This document shows, in pieces, positions 7,786 through 16,286 of a stretch of DNA of 43,844 bases; the first letter of the stretch is position 1; each line of letters begins with the position of its first letter. Position numbers and translations under genes: made by a program. The stretch is from the NCBI GenBank assembly GCA_947259105.1, contig CAMYKU010000025.1:1-43844 (forward strand), read 5' to 3'. Below the pieces are notes generated by a model. The model was given only the letters and a program-made list of their open reading frames with translations, did no database searches and had not been told where the DNA came from. This DNA is from an uncultured Alphaproteobacteria bacterium. Its GTDB lineage: Bacteria > Pseudomonadota > Alphaproteobacteria > UBA8366 > JADFVY01.

Positions 7786-8766
7786 ATGGCGCAGCATCGT
7801 CACAGCAAGGTTCTGATCATCGGCTCGGGCGCGGCGGGGTATACGGCGGCGATCTATGCGGCGCGGGCGAACCTGCAGCCGCTTCTGGTCACCGGGCTGC
7901 AGCCGGGCGGGCAGCTTACGATCACCACCGATGTCGAGAACTACCCAGGCTTCGCGGAGGCGATCCAGGGGCCGTGGCTGATGGAGCAGATGAAGGCCCA
8001 GGCCGAGAATGTCGGCACCGAGATCGCCGGCGACATCATCACCACGGTCGATTTCTCGCAGCGGCCGTTCCAGGCCACCGGCGACAGCGGCGATACCTAT
8101 TCGGGCGATACCGTGGTGATCGCCACCGGGGCGCAGGCGCGCTGGCTCGGCCTCGAGTCCGAGAAACGGCTGTCCGGCGCGGGCGTATCGGCCTGCGCCA
8201 CCTGCGACGGGTTCTTCTTCCGCGGCAAGGAGATCGTCGTGGTCGGCGGCGGCAACTCGGCGGTCGAGGAGGCGCTGTTCCTGACCAATTTCGGCACCAA
8301 GGTGACGGTGATCCACCGCCGCGACACGTTCCGCGCGGAAAAGATCATGCAGGACCGGCTGTTTCGCAACCCCAAGATCGAGGTGGTGTGGGACAGCGTG
8401 GTCGAGGAAATCCTGGGAAGCGACGGCGAGGGCGGGCTGCCCCCGGCGGTCACCGGCGTGCGGGTCAGGAACGTGAAGACCGGCGCGGAGAGCGAAATCC
8501 CGGCGGAAGGCGTATTCATCGCCATCGGCCACACCCCGGCCAGCGAAATCTTCAAGGGCCAGGTCGACATGGACGAGGCCGGCTATATCCACACCAGGCC
8601 CGACTCCACCGCCACCAACATCCCCGGCGTGTTCGCCGCCGGCGACGTCAAGGACAAGATCTACCGCCAGGCCGTCACCGCCGCCGGCATGGGCTGCATG
8701 GCGGCGCTGGAAGCCGAGAAATTCATCGCCGAGCACGAACACGAAAAGAGCGAAGCCGCCGAATAG
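7786..8766 (+). CDS. trxB: Thioredoxin reductase
   Basis: The 326-residue flavoprotein matches bacterial low-molecular-weight thioredoxin reductase in length and motifs. It has an FAD-binding [16 protein letters not shown] near 13-28, the redox-active CATC at 137-140 followed by DGFFF, an NADPH-binding [11 protein letters not shown] near 153-163, and the C-terminal FAD motif FAAGDVKD. It reduces thioredoxin with NADPH in the cytoplasm. The start at MAQHRHSK is chosen because similarity begins there; the frame stays open upstream but gives low-complexity sequence overlapping the divergent MFS promoter. No strong Shine-Dalgarno precedes this ATG. Confidence 0.96.
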   Translation: MAQHRHSKVLIIGSGAAGYTAAIYAARANLQPLLVTGLQPGGQLTITTDVENYPGFAEAIQGPWLMEQMKAQAENVGTEIAGDIITTVDFSQRPFQATGDSGDTYSGDTVVIATGAQARWLGLESEKRLSGAGVSACATCDGFFFRGKEIVVVGGGNSAVEEALFLTNFGTKVTVIHRRDTFRAEKIMQDRLFRNPKIEVVWDSVVEEILGSDGEGGLPPAVTGVRVRNVKTGAESEIPAEGVFIAIGHTPASEIFKGQVDMDEAGYIHTRPDSTATNIPGVFAAGDVKDKIYRQAVTAAGMGCMAALEAEKFIAEHEHEKSEAAE

Positions 8767-8959
8767 CCGCGCGGATATTTTTTTTCGAATGTGTGATAAA
8801 TCCCACTGACGCCCCCCCGCCACCGGAACAAACTGCGCCCGATTGGCCGCGTATTTTCGGTGGGTGGACCGATGGGGAGCAAGACTTGTGGGCTATTTCA
8901 GCTTGAGTACCGTTCTTGAACGACCTGGTCCCGACGCCGTCAGGAAATCGGGTACAGGT

Positions 8960-9535
8960 ATGTCTTTTTTCGAATCCATTCGCGAACATGAGATTCGCGA
9001 GATCTTCCAGTTCTGGCTGGAGCGCCGGTGTGACGGCGCCGTACCGGCCTGGCACAGCATCACCCCGGCGAACATCCCGCCCAGACTGTTGCCGCACCTC
9101 TTCATGTATGCGCGCGAGACCAGCGGGCGGTTCTACTGCAAGCTGATCGGGACGGCGCTTGCCAGCGTGTTCGGCGGCGACGAGACCGGCCGCTACCTCG
9201 ACGAGATCCTGCCGCCGCGGGTCGCCCTGCATCGCGCGGGCCTGTTCCAGCACGTGCTCGACACGGCGCGGCCGGTCTATTACCGGGGCCTTGCGGCGAC
9301 ACGACCGGGCGAGCTGCGGCGATACGGGCGGATCCTGCTGCCGCTGACTTGTTCCGGGCGGGCTGCGAGTCTGGTCTTCGGAATGGCCCGGTTCGGACCT
9401 CTCGAGGGGATGCCCAAACCGGCGGATGCGGAGGGTGTTTATGCAAGCCCGACGCAAATTCTCTACGCCGCCGAGCAGGACCTGGACGGGTCCGACGCCG
9501 GCAATCTCGTGGCCACCGGCAAGACCACGACCTGA
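8960..9535 (+). CDS. PAS_5-type sensory protein (copy 1)
   Basis: The 191-residue cytoplasmic protein matches the PAS_5 type found in many copies in Rhodospirillales. It has an N-terminal helix IREIFQFWLERRCDGAVPAWHSI, a LLPHLFMYAR strand, the ligand-pocket stretch FYCKLIGTALASVFGGDETGRYLDE, and a final strand LVFGMARFGPLE. No output domain is attached. The family presumably senses a small molecule; partners are unknown. The ATG encoding MSFFES is preferred over an in-frame ATG 39 codons upstream because similarity to the paralogue at 12334-12873 begins just after it. The paralogue lies on the other side of hutF-hutI. Confidence 0.75.
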   Translation: MSFFESIREHEIREIFQFWLERRCDGAVPAWHSITPANIPPRLLPHLFMYARETSGRFYCKLIGTALASVFGGDETGRYLDEILPPRVALHRAGLFQHVLDTARPVYYRGLAATRPGELRRYGRILLPLTCSGRAASLVFGMARFGPLEGMPKPADAEGVYASPTQILYAAEQDLDGSDAGNLVATGKTTT

Positions 9536-9550
9536 TCCGGCAACCGGCGG

Positions 9551-10936
9551 TCAGTAGAGTTCACGCAACGCCCGGCGATAGGCTTGGGCGATCGCCTCCG
9601 AGCGAACGTGCCGGCCATCCTCGACGACCCAGCTTCCGCCGGCCAGCACCCGCCGGACCAGGCTGCTATTGCCGGTGAACACCAGCGCGTCCAGGATATC
9701 GTCCTGCCGCCGGCCGTCGAGCCGGGGATGCTGATGATCCAGCACGAGGATATCGGCGCGGTGGTCCTCGCCGATCGCGCCCACGGCCTGACCCAGAGCC
9801 TGCGCGCCGCCGGCAAGGGCCGACCGCCACAAGGTCCCGCCCACCGACGGGCTGTCCGCGCCCGCCGCGACGATGCGCCTGCGTCCAGCGAGGCGCTGGC
9901 CGTATTCGAGCCAGCGCAACTCCTCGGCCGGACTGACCGATACATGGCTGTCGGAGCCGATCCCGAAACGGCCGCCGCGCTCCAGGAAGGGCCGCAACGG
10001 GAACAGCCCGTCGCCAAGGTTGGCCTCGGTGGTCGGGCACAGGCCGACCACGGCGCCCCGGGACGCCATGCCCGAAACTTCCGCTTCGGTCACGTTAATT
10101 GCGTGAACGAGGCACCAGGTCTCGCCGACCGGCGCATTGTCGAGCAGCCATTCGACCGGCGTGGCGCCGCACCACTCGAAGCACTCCGAGACCTCGCGGA
10201 CCTGCTCGGCGATGTGAATGTGGACCGGAGCGCCGGGATCACGTGAAACCAGCGCCTGCGCCGCTTCCTGGATGTGCGGGACGTCCGCAGCGCGCAGCGA
10301 ATGGATCGCCAGGCCGACCTGCAGCCCGCCCGAAGGACCGCAGGACCCGTTAACGGCATCGCCGACCGTCGACAGGAACGCAGGATCGCCGCGAAACCGC
10401 CGCTGCGCCGGGCCCAGCGCCTCGCCGCTGAATCCGCCCCGGGTATAGAGGACCGGCAGCAGCGTCATGCCGATACCCGCGTCCTGCGCCGCCCGGACGA
10501 CCCGCAGCGCCGTCTCGGCCGGGTTGTCGTAGCGCCCCCCGTCGGGGCGGTTGTGGAGGTAGTGGAACTCCGCGACCGACGTATAACCCTCGCACAGAAG
10601 CTCCGCATAAAGCTGCGCGGCGATCGCCCCGATCTGGTCCGGATCCAGGCGCGATACAAGCTCGTACATCGTCTGGCGCCAGGTCCAGAAACTGTCGTCC
10701 GTGCCGCCCGCCCGTTCGGCGCGCCCCGCCATGATGCGCTGGAAGGCGTGGGAGTGCAGGTTCGGCATGCCGGGCACCGCGATCCCGGCGAAATGGTCGC
10801 CGCCGGGCGCTGAATCGCGGGCAACGTCGACGATCCTGCCGTCCGCCGGGTCATACCGGATCAGCACATTGCGCGCCCAGCCGTCGGGCAGCAGGGCCTG
10901 TTCGGCGAACAGCGACTCTGCGGGTCGTACCGGCAC
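9551..10936 (-). CDS. hutF: Formimidoylglutamate deiminase
   Basis: The 461-residue amidohydrolase-superfamily enzyme converts N-formimino-L-glutamate to N-formyl-L-glutamate and ammonia (EC 3.5.3.13). Visible motifs are the metal-binding NLHSHAFQR at 59-67, LAIHSLRA, VHIHIAEQ, LVHAINVT and GIGSDSHVSVSP, all in the order expected of HutF. The start is GTG with a GGGAGG ribosome site about 9 nt upstream. Its presence with hutG identifies the five-step pathway in place of direct formiminoglutamase hydrolysis. It is divergent from hutI across 93 bp, so both probably share a control region. Confidence 0.95.
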   Translation of the reverse strand: MPVRPAESLFAEQALLPDGWARNVLIRYDPADGRIVDVARDSAPGGDHFAGIAVPGMPNLHSHAFQRIMAGRAERAGGTDDSFWTWRQTMYELVSRLDPDQIGAIAAQLYAELLCEGYTSVAEFHYLHNRPDGGRYDNPAETALRVVRAAQDAGIGMTLLPVLYTRGGFSGEALGPAQRRFRGDPAFLSTVGDAVNGSCGPSGGLQVGLAIHSLRAADVPHIQEAAQALVSRDPGAPVHIHIAEQVREVSECFEWCGATPVEWLLDNAPVGETWCLVHAINVTEAEVSGMASRGAVVGLCPTTEANLGDGLFPLRPFLERGGRFGIGSDSHVSVSPAEELRWLEYGQRLAGRRRIVAAGADSPSVGGTLWRSALAGGAQALGQAVGAIGEDHRADILVLDHQHPRLDGRRQDDILDALVFTGNSSLVRRVLAGGSWVVEDGRHVRSEAIAQAYRRALRELY

Positions 10937-10987
10937 GATCCCTTGCCTCCCTTGCCTGAGTTGCCGCTTGCGGGGTGCTGCGTCCGT

Positions 10988-11006
10988 CGTTCATAACGAT
11001 AGAACG
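10988..11006. promoter_or_regulatory. Inverted repeat in the hutF/hutI divergent promoter
   Basis: CGTTC and GAACG arms flank a 9-bp spacer midway between the two divergent hut starts. It could be an operator for a hut regulator or for the general nitrogen/carbon response. It does not resemble the HutC consensus I know, and no hut regulator gene is in the window. Confidence 0.3.
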
Positions 11007-11029
11007 GTTGCGGGGAAAGGGCACGGTGA

Positions 11030-12250
11030 ATGTGGGACGACATATGGATCGGCGGCGATATCGCCACCATGGCCCGTGACGGCCCGCCCTATGGTGCGAT
11101 TCGCGGCGGCGCCCTGGCGGTGGCGGACGGCACGATCGCATGGGTCGGCCCGGCGGCGGACCTGCCCGGCCCGCCCGGCGGACTGGCGGCGCGGGTCCAC
11201 GACGCGTCGGGCCAATGGATCACGCCGGGCCTGATCGACTGCCATACCCACCTGGTCTATGGCGGCAACCGGGCGCGGGAGTTCGAGATGCGCCTTGAAG
11301 GGGCAAGCTACGAGGCGATTGCGCGGGCGGGCGGCGGGATCGCCTCGACCGTCGGCGCAACCCGGGCGGCGCGCGAGGACGACCTGTTCGCGGTATCGGA
11401 GACGCGGCTGGCGGCCCTCGCGGCGGAGGGCGTGACCACGGTCGAGATCAAGTCCGGCTACGGCCTCGATGTGGAGACCGAGCTGAAGCAGCTTCGCGTG
11501 GCCCGGCGGCTGGGCGAAACGCATGGGGTGACCGTGCGGACGACGTTCCTCGGCGCGCACGCGCTGCCGCCCGAATTTGCGGAAAGGCCCGACGACTATA
11601 TCGATTTCGTCTGCAGCGAATCGCTGCCGGCCGCGGCGCAGGCCGGCCTCGCCGATGCGGTCGATGCGTTCTGCGAGTCCATTGCCTTTTCGCCCGGCCA
11701 GGCCGCACGGGTATTCGACAAGGCGACGGCGCTGGGCCTGCCGGTCAAACTGCATGCCGACCAGCTCTCGGATCTGGGCGGAGCGGCCCTTGCCGCCGGT
11801 TACGGCGCGCTGTCGGCGGACCATCTGGAATACACCGGCGCATCCGGCGTGCTGGCGATGGCCGCGGCGGGTACGGTCGCGGTGCTGTTGCCGGGCGCGT
11901 TCTATACGCTGCGGGAGACGCAGCTGCCGCCGGTGGAGCTGTTCCGCGAGCACGGGGTTCCGATTGCCGTTGCGACGGACAGCAACCCGGGCTCCGCGCC
12001 GGTGACCTCGATCCTGCTGATGCTCAACATGGCGTGCACGCTGTTCCGGATGACACCCGAGGAGGCATTGGCCGGCGCAACCAGAAACGCCGCGCGGGCG
12101 CTCGGCATCGGCGAAACGCATGGCGTTCTCGCGCCGGGCATGGCGGCGGATCTGTGCCTGTGGGACATCGCGGAGCCGGCGGAACTGGCCTACCGCATCG
12201 GGTTCAACCCCCTCGTGCGGAGCATCAAAAAGGGAATATCCTCGGTTTAA
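11030..12250 (+). CDS. hutI: Imidazolonepropionase
   Basis: The 406-residue enzyme hydrolyses 4-imidazolone-5-propionate to N-formimino-L-glutamate (EC 3.5.2.7), the third step of histidine degradation. It shows [19 protein letters not shown] with the metal-binding H72 and H74, then [33 protein letters not shown] and [12 protein letters not shown]. Length and motif order match HutI throughout. A GGGGAAAGGG stretch lies just before the ATG. It is divergent from hutF and is followed by a PAS_5 gene on the same strand. Confidence 0.96.
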   Translation: MWDDIWIGGDIATMARDGPPYGAIRGGALAVADGTIAWVGPAADLPGPPGGLAARVHDASGQWITPGLIDCHTHLVYGGNRAREFEMRLEGASYEAIARAGGGIASTVGATRAAREDDLFAVSETRLAALAAEGVTTVEIKSGYGLDVETELKQLRVARRLGETHGVTVRTTFLGAHALPPEFAERPDDYIDFVCSESLPAAAQAGLADAVDAFCESIAFSPGQAARVFDKATALGLPVKLHADQLSDLGGAALAAGYGALSADHLEYTGASGVLAMAAAGTVAVLLPGAFYTLRETQLPPVELFREHGVPIAVATDSNPGSAPVTSILLMLNMACTLFRMTPEEALAGATRNAARALGIGETHGVLAPGMAADLCLWDIAEPAELAYRIGFNPLVRSIKKGISSV

Positions 12251-12333
12251 AGCCGTTGTTCCTATTAGCGGGCGGGAATATAAGCGGGCCCGAGGGATCC
12301 GTGAACAATGGAAACCGCCGGCGGGGCAGGATC

Positions 12334-12873
12334 ATGGCATTTGCCGATGAGATACCGGTTGACGACATCAAGGACGTCTATGCGTACTGGCTCAGCAAGC
12401 GGGCCAATGATCGCATACCCTTGAAACGGGACATCAATCCGGTCGAATTCAAGCCTAGCTGGCTGCCGAACCTGTTCATGTACAGGCTGGAGGGCGCCAG
12501 GTTCCGGTGCATCCTGGTCGGGACACGGATCGTCCAGGCCTTCGGCCGGGACGAGACCGGGATGTTCCTGGACGAGATGCTGTTGCCGAAACACGCGGCG
12601 AGCCGGCAGCGGCTGTTCGAACGCGCGGTCCGGGACCGGTTGCCGGTCTACTATGTCGGACCCGCCCCGACCCCGAACCCCGAATACCCGCGGGTCTCGA
12701 GGCTGCTTCTTCCCGTGTCGTCCGACGGCGTGTCCGCGGATCACGTCTTCGGGATCGTCAAGTTCGGACCCGCCGGTGGGCGCGGGACCGAAGACGGATT
12801 GCTCAGCGGCCGGTTCGAGCCGGCGAGGATCGTGATCGCCACCAAACGGGATATGGACGAACCGGTCTCCTGA
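12334..12873 (+). CDS. PAS_5-type sensory protein (copy 2)
   Basis: The 179-residue protein parallels the copy at 8960-9535: DIKDVYAYWLSKRANDRIPLKRDI, LPNLFMYRLEG, then FRCILVGTRIVQAFGRDETGMFLDE and HVFGIVKFGP. The shared blocks put both in the PAS_5 group without an output domain. The ATG of MAFADEIP is preferred (GGCAGG upstream); an in-frame GTG at 12301 would add eleven residues. It lies 83 bp after hutI on the same strand, so co-transcription with hutI is possible. A sensory link to histidine use is inference from position only. Confidence 0.78.
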   Translation: MAFADEIPVDDIKDVYAYWLSKRANDRIPLKRDINPVEFKPSWLPNLFMYRLEGARFRCILVGTRIVQAFGRDETGMFLDEMLLPKHAASRQRLFERAVRDRLPVYYVGPAPTPNPEYPRVSRLLLPVSSDGVSADHVFGIVKFGPAGGRGTEDGLLSGRFEPARIVIATKRDMDEPVS

Positions 12874-12898
12874 CGGACGGCATCGCTTGGTGCGTTAT

Positions 12899-12910
12899 CC
12901 ACTTACGTGG
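12899..12910. repeat. CCACTTACGTGG near-palindrome, second copy
   Basis: It shares 19 of 24 positions with the element at 6228-6251, including ATCCAC and GTGGAGT. As there, it lies between convergent genes shortly after a plus-strand stop codon. Confidence 0.35.
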
Positions 12911-12927
12911 AGTTGGCGTCGCCGCGC

Positions 12928-13680
12928 TCAATAGACGGCGCGGCCGCCCGAGTTGTCGAACACCGCGCCGGAGGAAAACGAATTCTCCTCGGAGGCGAGC
13001 CAGCAGATCAGCGAGGCCGTCTCCTCCGCCGTGCCGAGCCGGCCGATCGGCATCCGCGAGAGCACGAAGTCCATATAGGGGCCGCGCACGTCGTCGATGA
13101 ACGGCGTGTCGATTCCGGACGGCGCGACGCAGTTCACCAGCACGTTGGACTTGGCGAGCTCCTTGCCGATCGCCTTGACGTAGCCGATGGCGCCGGCCTT
13201 GGCGGCGCTGTAGGCGGCATTGTTGGGCGCGCCCTCCAGCCCCGCGATCGACGACACCACGACGATCCGCCCATAGCCGTGCTCCAGCATGTGCGGCACC
13301 GCGGCCTTGCAGGAATAGAAGACACCGGAGAGATCGGCGCGGATCAGGCTGTCCCAATCCTCCAGCGTGTATTCCCAGGCCGGCTTGATGATGCCGACGA
13401 TCCCGGCATTGGCGACCATGACGTCGATTTTCCCGAAGCGCTCCAGCGTCTCCTGCATCGCACGCTCCTGGGCGCTCCAGTCGCCCACATCGCACGCGAC
13501 ACCCTGAACCTCGCCCGTGGCCGACAAGGTGCCAACCGCACCGTCAAGCGCCGCGGCGTCGATGTCCCACAGGCTGACGGCGGCGCCGGAGCCGAGCAGC
13601 CGTTCCGCAACGGCGTAGCCGATGCCCCTGGCGGCGCCGGTCACGATCGCCGTGCGTCCGGCAAAATCATATTTGTGCAT
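12928..13680 (-). CDS. Short-chain dehydrogenase/reductase
   Basis: The 250-residue classical SDR has the cofactor motif TGAARGIG at 14-21, NAG at 91-93, catalytic Ser143 or Ser144 in VVVSSIAG, and YSAAK with Tyr157 and Lys161. The acidic residue after beta-2 (WDID, 38-41) favours NAD over NADP. Family members oxidise or reduce 3-oxoacyl, sugar or alcohol substrates; this substrate is unknown. It sits between the two hut blocks on the minus strand, downstream of the DUF4202 gene, with no evident pathway tie. Confidence 0.92.
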   Translation of the reverse strand: MHKYDFAGRTAIVTGAARGIGYAVAERLLGSGAAVSLWDIDAAALDGAVGTLSATGEVQGVACDVGDWSAQERAMQETLERFGKIDVMVANAGIVGIIKPAWEYTLEDWDSLIRADLSGVFYSCKAAVPHMLEHGYGRIVVVSSIAGLEGAPNNAAYSAAKAGAIGYVKAIGKELAKSNVLVNCVAPSGIDTPFIDDVRGPYMDFVLSRMPIGRLGTAEETASLICWLASEENSFSSGAVFDNSGGRAVY

Positions 13681-13715
13681 GTGATCCCTTCGTTGGCTGC
13701 GATGTCGGCCCGAAC

Positions 13716-14318
13716 TTAACCCACGGCCAGGGCGCGCTCGACCAGCGCCCGCGCGTCGCCGGGCAGGTCTTCGGCCAGTGCCAGCGCGGCGCGATGCCCG
13801 GCGGGCGACATCTTCTTCCAGGTCTTGGCGACGATGTCGACGACCTTGTCGGGCTCGTGCTGCTTCGAGAAATCGGCGAACCAGTTCTCGAGGAACACCA
13901 GGCAGACCACGTCCTCCAGCGTCTGCGCCTCTGGATCGCTCTTGAGGCGTTCCTTCTTCAGGAGCGACTGGACGCGGGCGATCATGTCCGCCTCATAGCC
14001 GGATTCTTTCAGAATCTCTCCTGCGATCCGCGCGTGCATCTGCTTCAGTTCGGTGCGCCACTTGAGGTAGCCGACCCGGTCGCGGGGATAGCTGTCGCGC
14101 GGGATCTCCCAGCGCCTTATATGCTGGCAGCGCGCCGCGAGCTGCAGCGGCTCCGATGCGTCCGGCGCGAAACGCTCCAGCCACCGGGTCATCTGGCGCG
14201 CGTAGAGCAGTTCCTTGGGCCATGGGATACCGTCGGCTTCGATCTGGTTCGGATCAGCTGCGTTGGCTTCGTCAAAAGCCGCCAGGGCGGCTTCGAGGCG
14301 CGGTTGTAGTTCGGTCAT
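13716..14318 (-). CDS. DUF4202 domain protein
   Basis: About 200 residues, matching the DUF4202 family over its length. It has the N-terminal stretch FDEANAADPN, ELLYARQMTRWLERF, then CQHIRRWEIPRDSYPRDRVGYLKWR and a C-terminal helix set. The His and acidic residues (CQHIRRWE, LEDVVCLVFLE) recall the HD-like arrangement seen in this family, but no reaction is known to me. The start is set at the ATG of MTELQP because GGGGAG lies directly upstream of it; a start six codons earlier would put that site inside the gene. The SDR gene follows 35 bp downstream. Confidence 0.82.
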   Translation of the reverse strand: MTELQPRLEAALAAFDEANAADPNQIEADGIPWPKELLYARQMTRWLERFAPDASEPLQLAARCQHIRRWEIPRDSYPRDRVGYLKWRTELKQMHARIAGEILKESGYEADMIARVQSLLKKERLKSDPEAQTLEDVVCLVFLENWFADFSKQHEPDKVVDIVAKTWKKMSPAGHRAALALAEDLPGDARALVERALAVG

Positions 14319-14348
14319 GCCATCTCCCCGGGGCATCGTGAGGCAAGG

Positions 14349-14366
14349 CGGCGGCTTCGGCCGCCG
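14349..14366. other. UUCG-tetraloop hairpin upstream of the DUF4202 gene
   Basis: CGGCGGC-TTCG-GCCGCCG folds on the plus strand into a 7-bp stem closed by the very stable C(UUCG)G tetraloop. It is one of three strong hairpins in the 150-bp space at 14337-14488. On the minus transcript it lies 30 nt before the DUF4202 start. Confidence 0.45.
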
Positions 14367-14415
14367 GAAGAGATGAAACTACCCGTCCCGCACGCAGAAT
14401 AAAACACCGGACGGG

Positions 14416-14469
14416 GGCTGCAAAAAGTCGCAGCCGCCCGTCGCGTCCGGGCGCCGCAAATTGCGGCGC
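14416..14469. terminator. Two hairpins after the small membrane gene
   Basis: On the minus strand, first comes a 9-bp-arm palindrome (14451-14469, GCGCCGCAA/TTGCGGCGC around one base), then a stem GGCTGC/GCAGCC (14416-14435) whose loop includes TTTTT. They follow the stop of the 66-residue membrane protein by 20-75 bp and may end or stabilise that transcript. There is no T-tract after the stems, so classical termination is uncertain. Confidence 0.4.
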
Positions 14470-14488
14470 ATTGGACGACCTGCCGCCC

Positions 14489-14689
14489 TTACGCCAACCA
14501 GCGTCCGGCGAATTCACCCAGTATCAGCAGGAGCCCCAGTACCGACAGTGCGGCGCCGACCACCGCCAGGCGGGCAACCAGTCCGGAATAGGCGATGCGG
14601 GCGAGTACGGGATTTTCCAGCCGGTTCTTCAGCCAGAACAGGCCGACGATCGCCGCCAGCAGGCCGGCGCCGGTCAGGAAAAGATACAT
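14489..14689 (-). CDS. Small two-helix membrane protein
   Basis: The 66-residue protein begins MYLFLTGAGLLAAIVGLFW and has a second hydrophobic segment near 40-60 (LAVVGAALSVLGLLLILGEF), with a short basic/acidic loop between them. No family recognised. The frame is open further upstream, but the extension is arginine- and proline-rich and overlaps the neighbouring gene's end, so the ATG with GAGGGCGGG upstream is chosen. It lies 43 bp after the secreted lectin-like gene on the same strand and may form an operon with it. Confidence 0.65.
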   Translation of the reverse strand: MYLFLTGAGLLAAIVGLFWLKNRLENPVLARIAYSGLVARLAVVGAALSVLGLLLILGEFAGRWLA

Positions 14690-14732
14690 CGCGGTCCCGC
14701 CCTCATGCCGCCGCGACCGGCATTCCCCGGCT

Positions 14733-15362
14733 TCAGTCCGCGGCGAAGCAGTAGAACAGGCCGTCGCCGCCGGTGCCGCGCAGGGCATCCTGGCCGCAGC
14801 CGCGCGAGCCATGCGACGAGTTCCACGATTTCGAGGGCGCATCGTCGCGCAGACCGATCCTGTCGTGATGGCCGACGATCGCGCTGCCGTCGCCGCTATC
14901 GGTCCAGTCGTTGCAGGTCTTGCCGGCAACGGCCCGGCCGTCCGGATCGGAGCCCGTCAGGATGTCGTGCCGGTTGGGCTGATCGCCGCGGCCGTTGACC
15001 ATCGCGCCCCGCTCGGTCAGCCCGGTCCGCTTGTTTATCGCATTGGCATCGCCGTGCAGGGCCGCAAGGTCGCGGGCGATCAGCGTGCCCCGGGCGTTGT
15101 ACCAGGGCCCGTTGCCGATCCGGTCGCGGGCGTTCTCGGTGCTGCTGCTCAGGTAGGCCCGCCACGTCCTGCCGCCCGCGCCCGCGGACTCGGCCAGCGC
15201 CTGGCAGCGGGCGTCGGCGCCCTTGAGCCCGCCCAGGTTCGCACCGTCGCCGGGGCCGGCGCTGGTGATGAAGAAACTCATGCCCGTGTCCTGCGCCTGC
15301 GCCGCCGGCGCGCCCACGCCAAGCAGCACCACACCGGCGACAGCTACCGCCAATCTAATCAT
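14733..15362 (-). CDS. Secreted lectin/endostatin-like domain protein
   Basis: The 209-residue precursor has a signal peptide (about 1-23, ending APAAQAQ). The mature domain has the pattern FFITSAGPGDGANLGGLKGADARCQ, TWRAYLSSS, DRIGNGPWYNARG, GRGDQPNRHDILTGS and a C-terminal GCGQDALRGTGGDGLFYCF. This matches a bacterial family usually annotated as lectin-like or collagenase NC10/endostatin-like (C-type-lectin-like fold). Cysteines at the pattern ends suggest disulphides in the periplasm. Ligand unknown. GGAGG lies 7 nt before the ATG. It follows hutG by 114 bp on the same strand but has no obvious metabolic tie to it. Confidence 0.7.
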   Translation of the reverse strand: MIRLAVAVAGVVLLGVGAPAAQAQDTGMSFFITSAGPGDGANLGGLKGADARCQALAESAGAGGRTWRAYLSSSTENARDRIGNGPWYNARGTLIARDLAALHGDANAINKRTGLTERGAMVNGRGDQPNRHDILTGSDPDGRAVAGKTCNDWTDSGDGSAIVGHHDRIGLRDDAPSKSWNSSHGSRGCGQDALRGTGGDGLFYCFAAD

Positions 15363-15476
15363 GGTTCAGCCTCCACTGAATGGTTGTCCGGGCCGCTATC
15401 ACACTGGCCCTGTAAATGTCTACACGGTGCCCCGCCGCCTATTCCCGCGCGGCGCCTGAAACGCCGGTCGGGCCGG

Positions 15477-16280
15477 TCATCCGTGCCGCCCCACCCAGTC
15501 CAGCATCGCCTCCAGCATGGCCCGCAGGACCGGCCGCGCCACCTGCGCAAGGTCGTCCCGGAACGTGAACGGCGGGTCCTCATCCATGTAGGTGCGCTGC
15601 GCCTGTTCGAGCTGGATCGCGTGCACCAGCGCATCGGGGCGGCCGTAACGGCGGGTGATGTAACCGCCCCTGAACCGTCCGTCGCGCACCGCACTAAAGC
15701 CCTCGGCCGCCTCGGCCACTTCCATGACGTGCGCGGCAAGCGACGGATCGCAGGATGCGCCGCCGTTGGTGCCGATGTTGAGGTCCGGCAGCCGGCCTTC
15801 GAAGAATCGCGGCACCTCGGACGCGATCGAATGGGCGTCCCACAGCAGCGCGACCCCGTGCATCGCCTGGAGCCGCGCGAGTTCGGCGGCGAGCGCCGTG
15901 TGGTACGGCTCCCAATACAGCGAGACGCGGCGCGCGATCTCGGCGCCGTCGGGCCGGCGCCCGTCGCGATAGAGCGGTTCGCGGTCGAAGCCCGTCGTGG
16001 GGCAGAGTTCCGTCGTGTCCCTGCCCGGGTAGAGGTCGGCGCCGTCGGGCGCCCGGTTGAGGTCGACGACGTAGCGCGAATGGGTCGCCGCGATGACCGA
16101 GGCGCCGAGATCGCCGAGGAAATCGTAAAGCAGGTCCACATGCCAGTCGGTGTCGGGCACGGTCAAAGCATGGTCCGTCAGGTCCGCGGCGATGTCCGCC
16201 GGGATGTGCGTGCCGACATGCGGCATGCCGACCAGCAGCGGGGTGCGGCCTGCGCGGAACACAAAGGGCTCCACCGCCAC
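15477..16280 (-). CDS. hutG: N-formylglutamate deformylase
   Basis: The 267-residue protein belongs to the N-formylglutamate amidohydrolase family (EC 3.5.1.68), which cleaves N-formylglutamate to glutamate and formate, the last step of the route through HutF. It shows LLVGMPHVGTHIP near 15-27, DTDWHVDLLYDF, SRYVVDLNRAP, LLWDAHSI and GYITRRYG. It begins at a GTG six bases after the hutH stop, so it is the last gene of the hutU-ComJ-hutH-hutG unit and probably translationally linked to hutH. Confidence 0.94.
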   Translation of the reverse strand: MAVEPFVFRAGRTPLLVGMPHVGTHIPADIAADLTDHALTVPDTDWHVDLLYDFLGDLGASVIAATHSRYVVDLNRAPDGADLYPGRDTTELCPTTGFDREPLYRDGRRPDGAEIARRVSLYWEPYHTALAAELARLQAMHGVALLWDAHSIASEVPRFFEGRLPDLNIGTNGGASCDPSLAAHVMEVAEAAEGFSAVRDGRFRGGYITRRYGRPDALVHAIQLEQAQRTYMDEDPPFTFRDDLAQVARPVLRAMLEAMLDWVGRHG

Positions 16281-16286
16281 TGCTCG

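Noticed and set aside
8767..8785. CCGCGCGG followed by eight T after trxB as a terminator
   Set aside because: The 8-bp palindrome leaves only about three base pairs once a loop is allowed, so the stem is too short to call.
13716..16280. The genes between the two hut blocks as extra hut functions
   Set aside because: The SDR, DUF4202, small membrane and lectin-like proteins have no known step in histidine breakdown, and the pathway is already complete.
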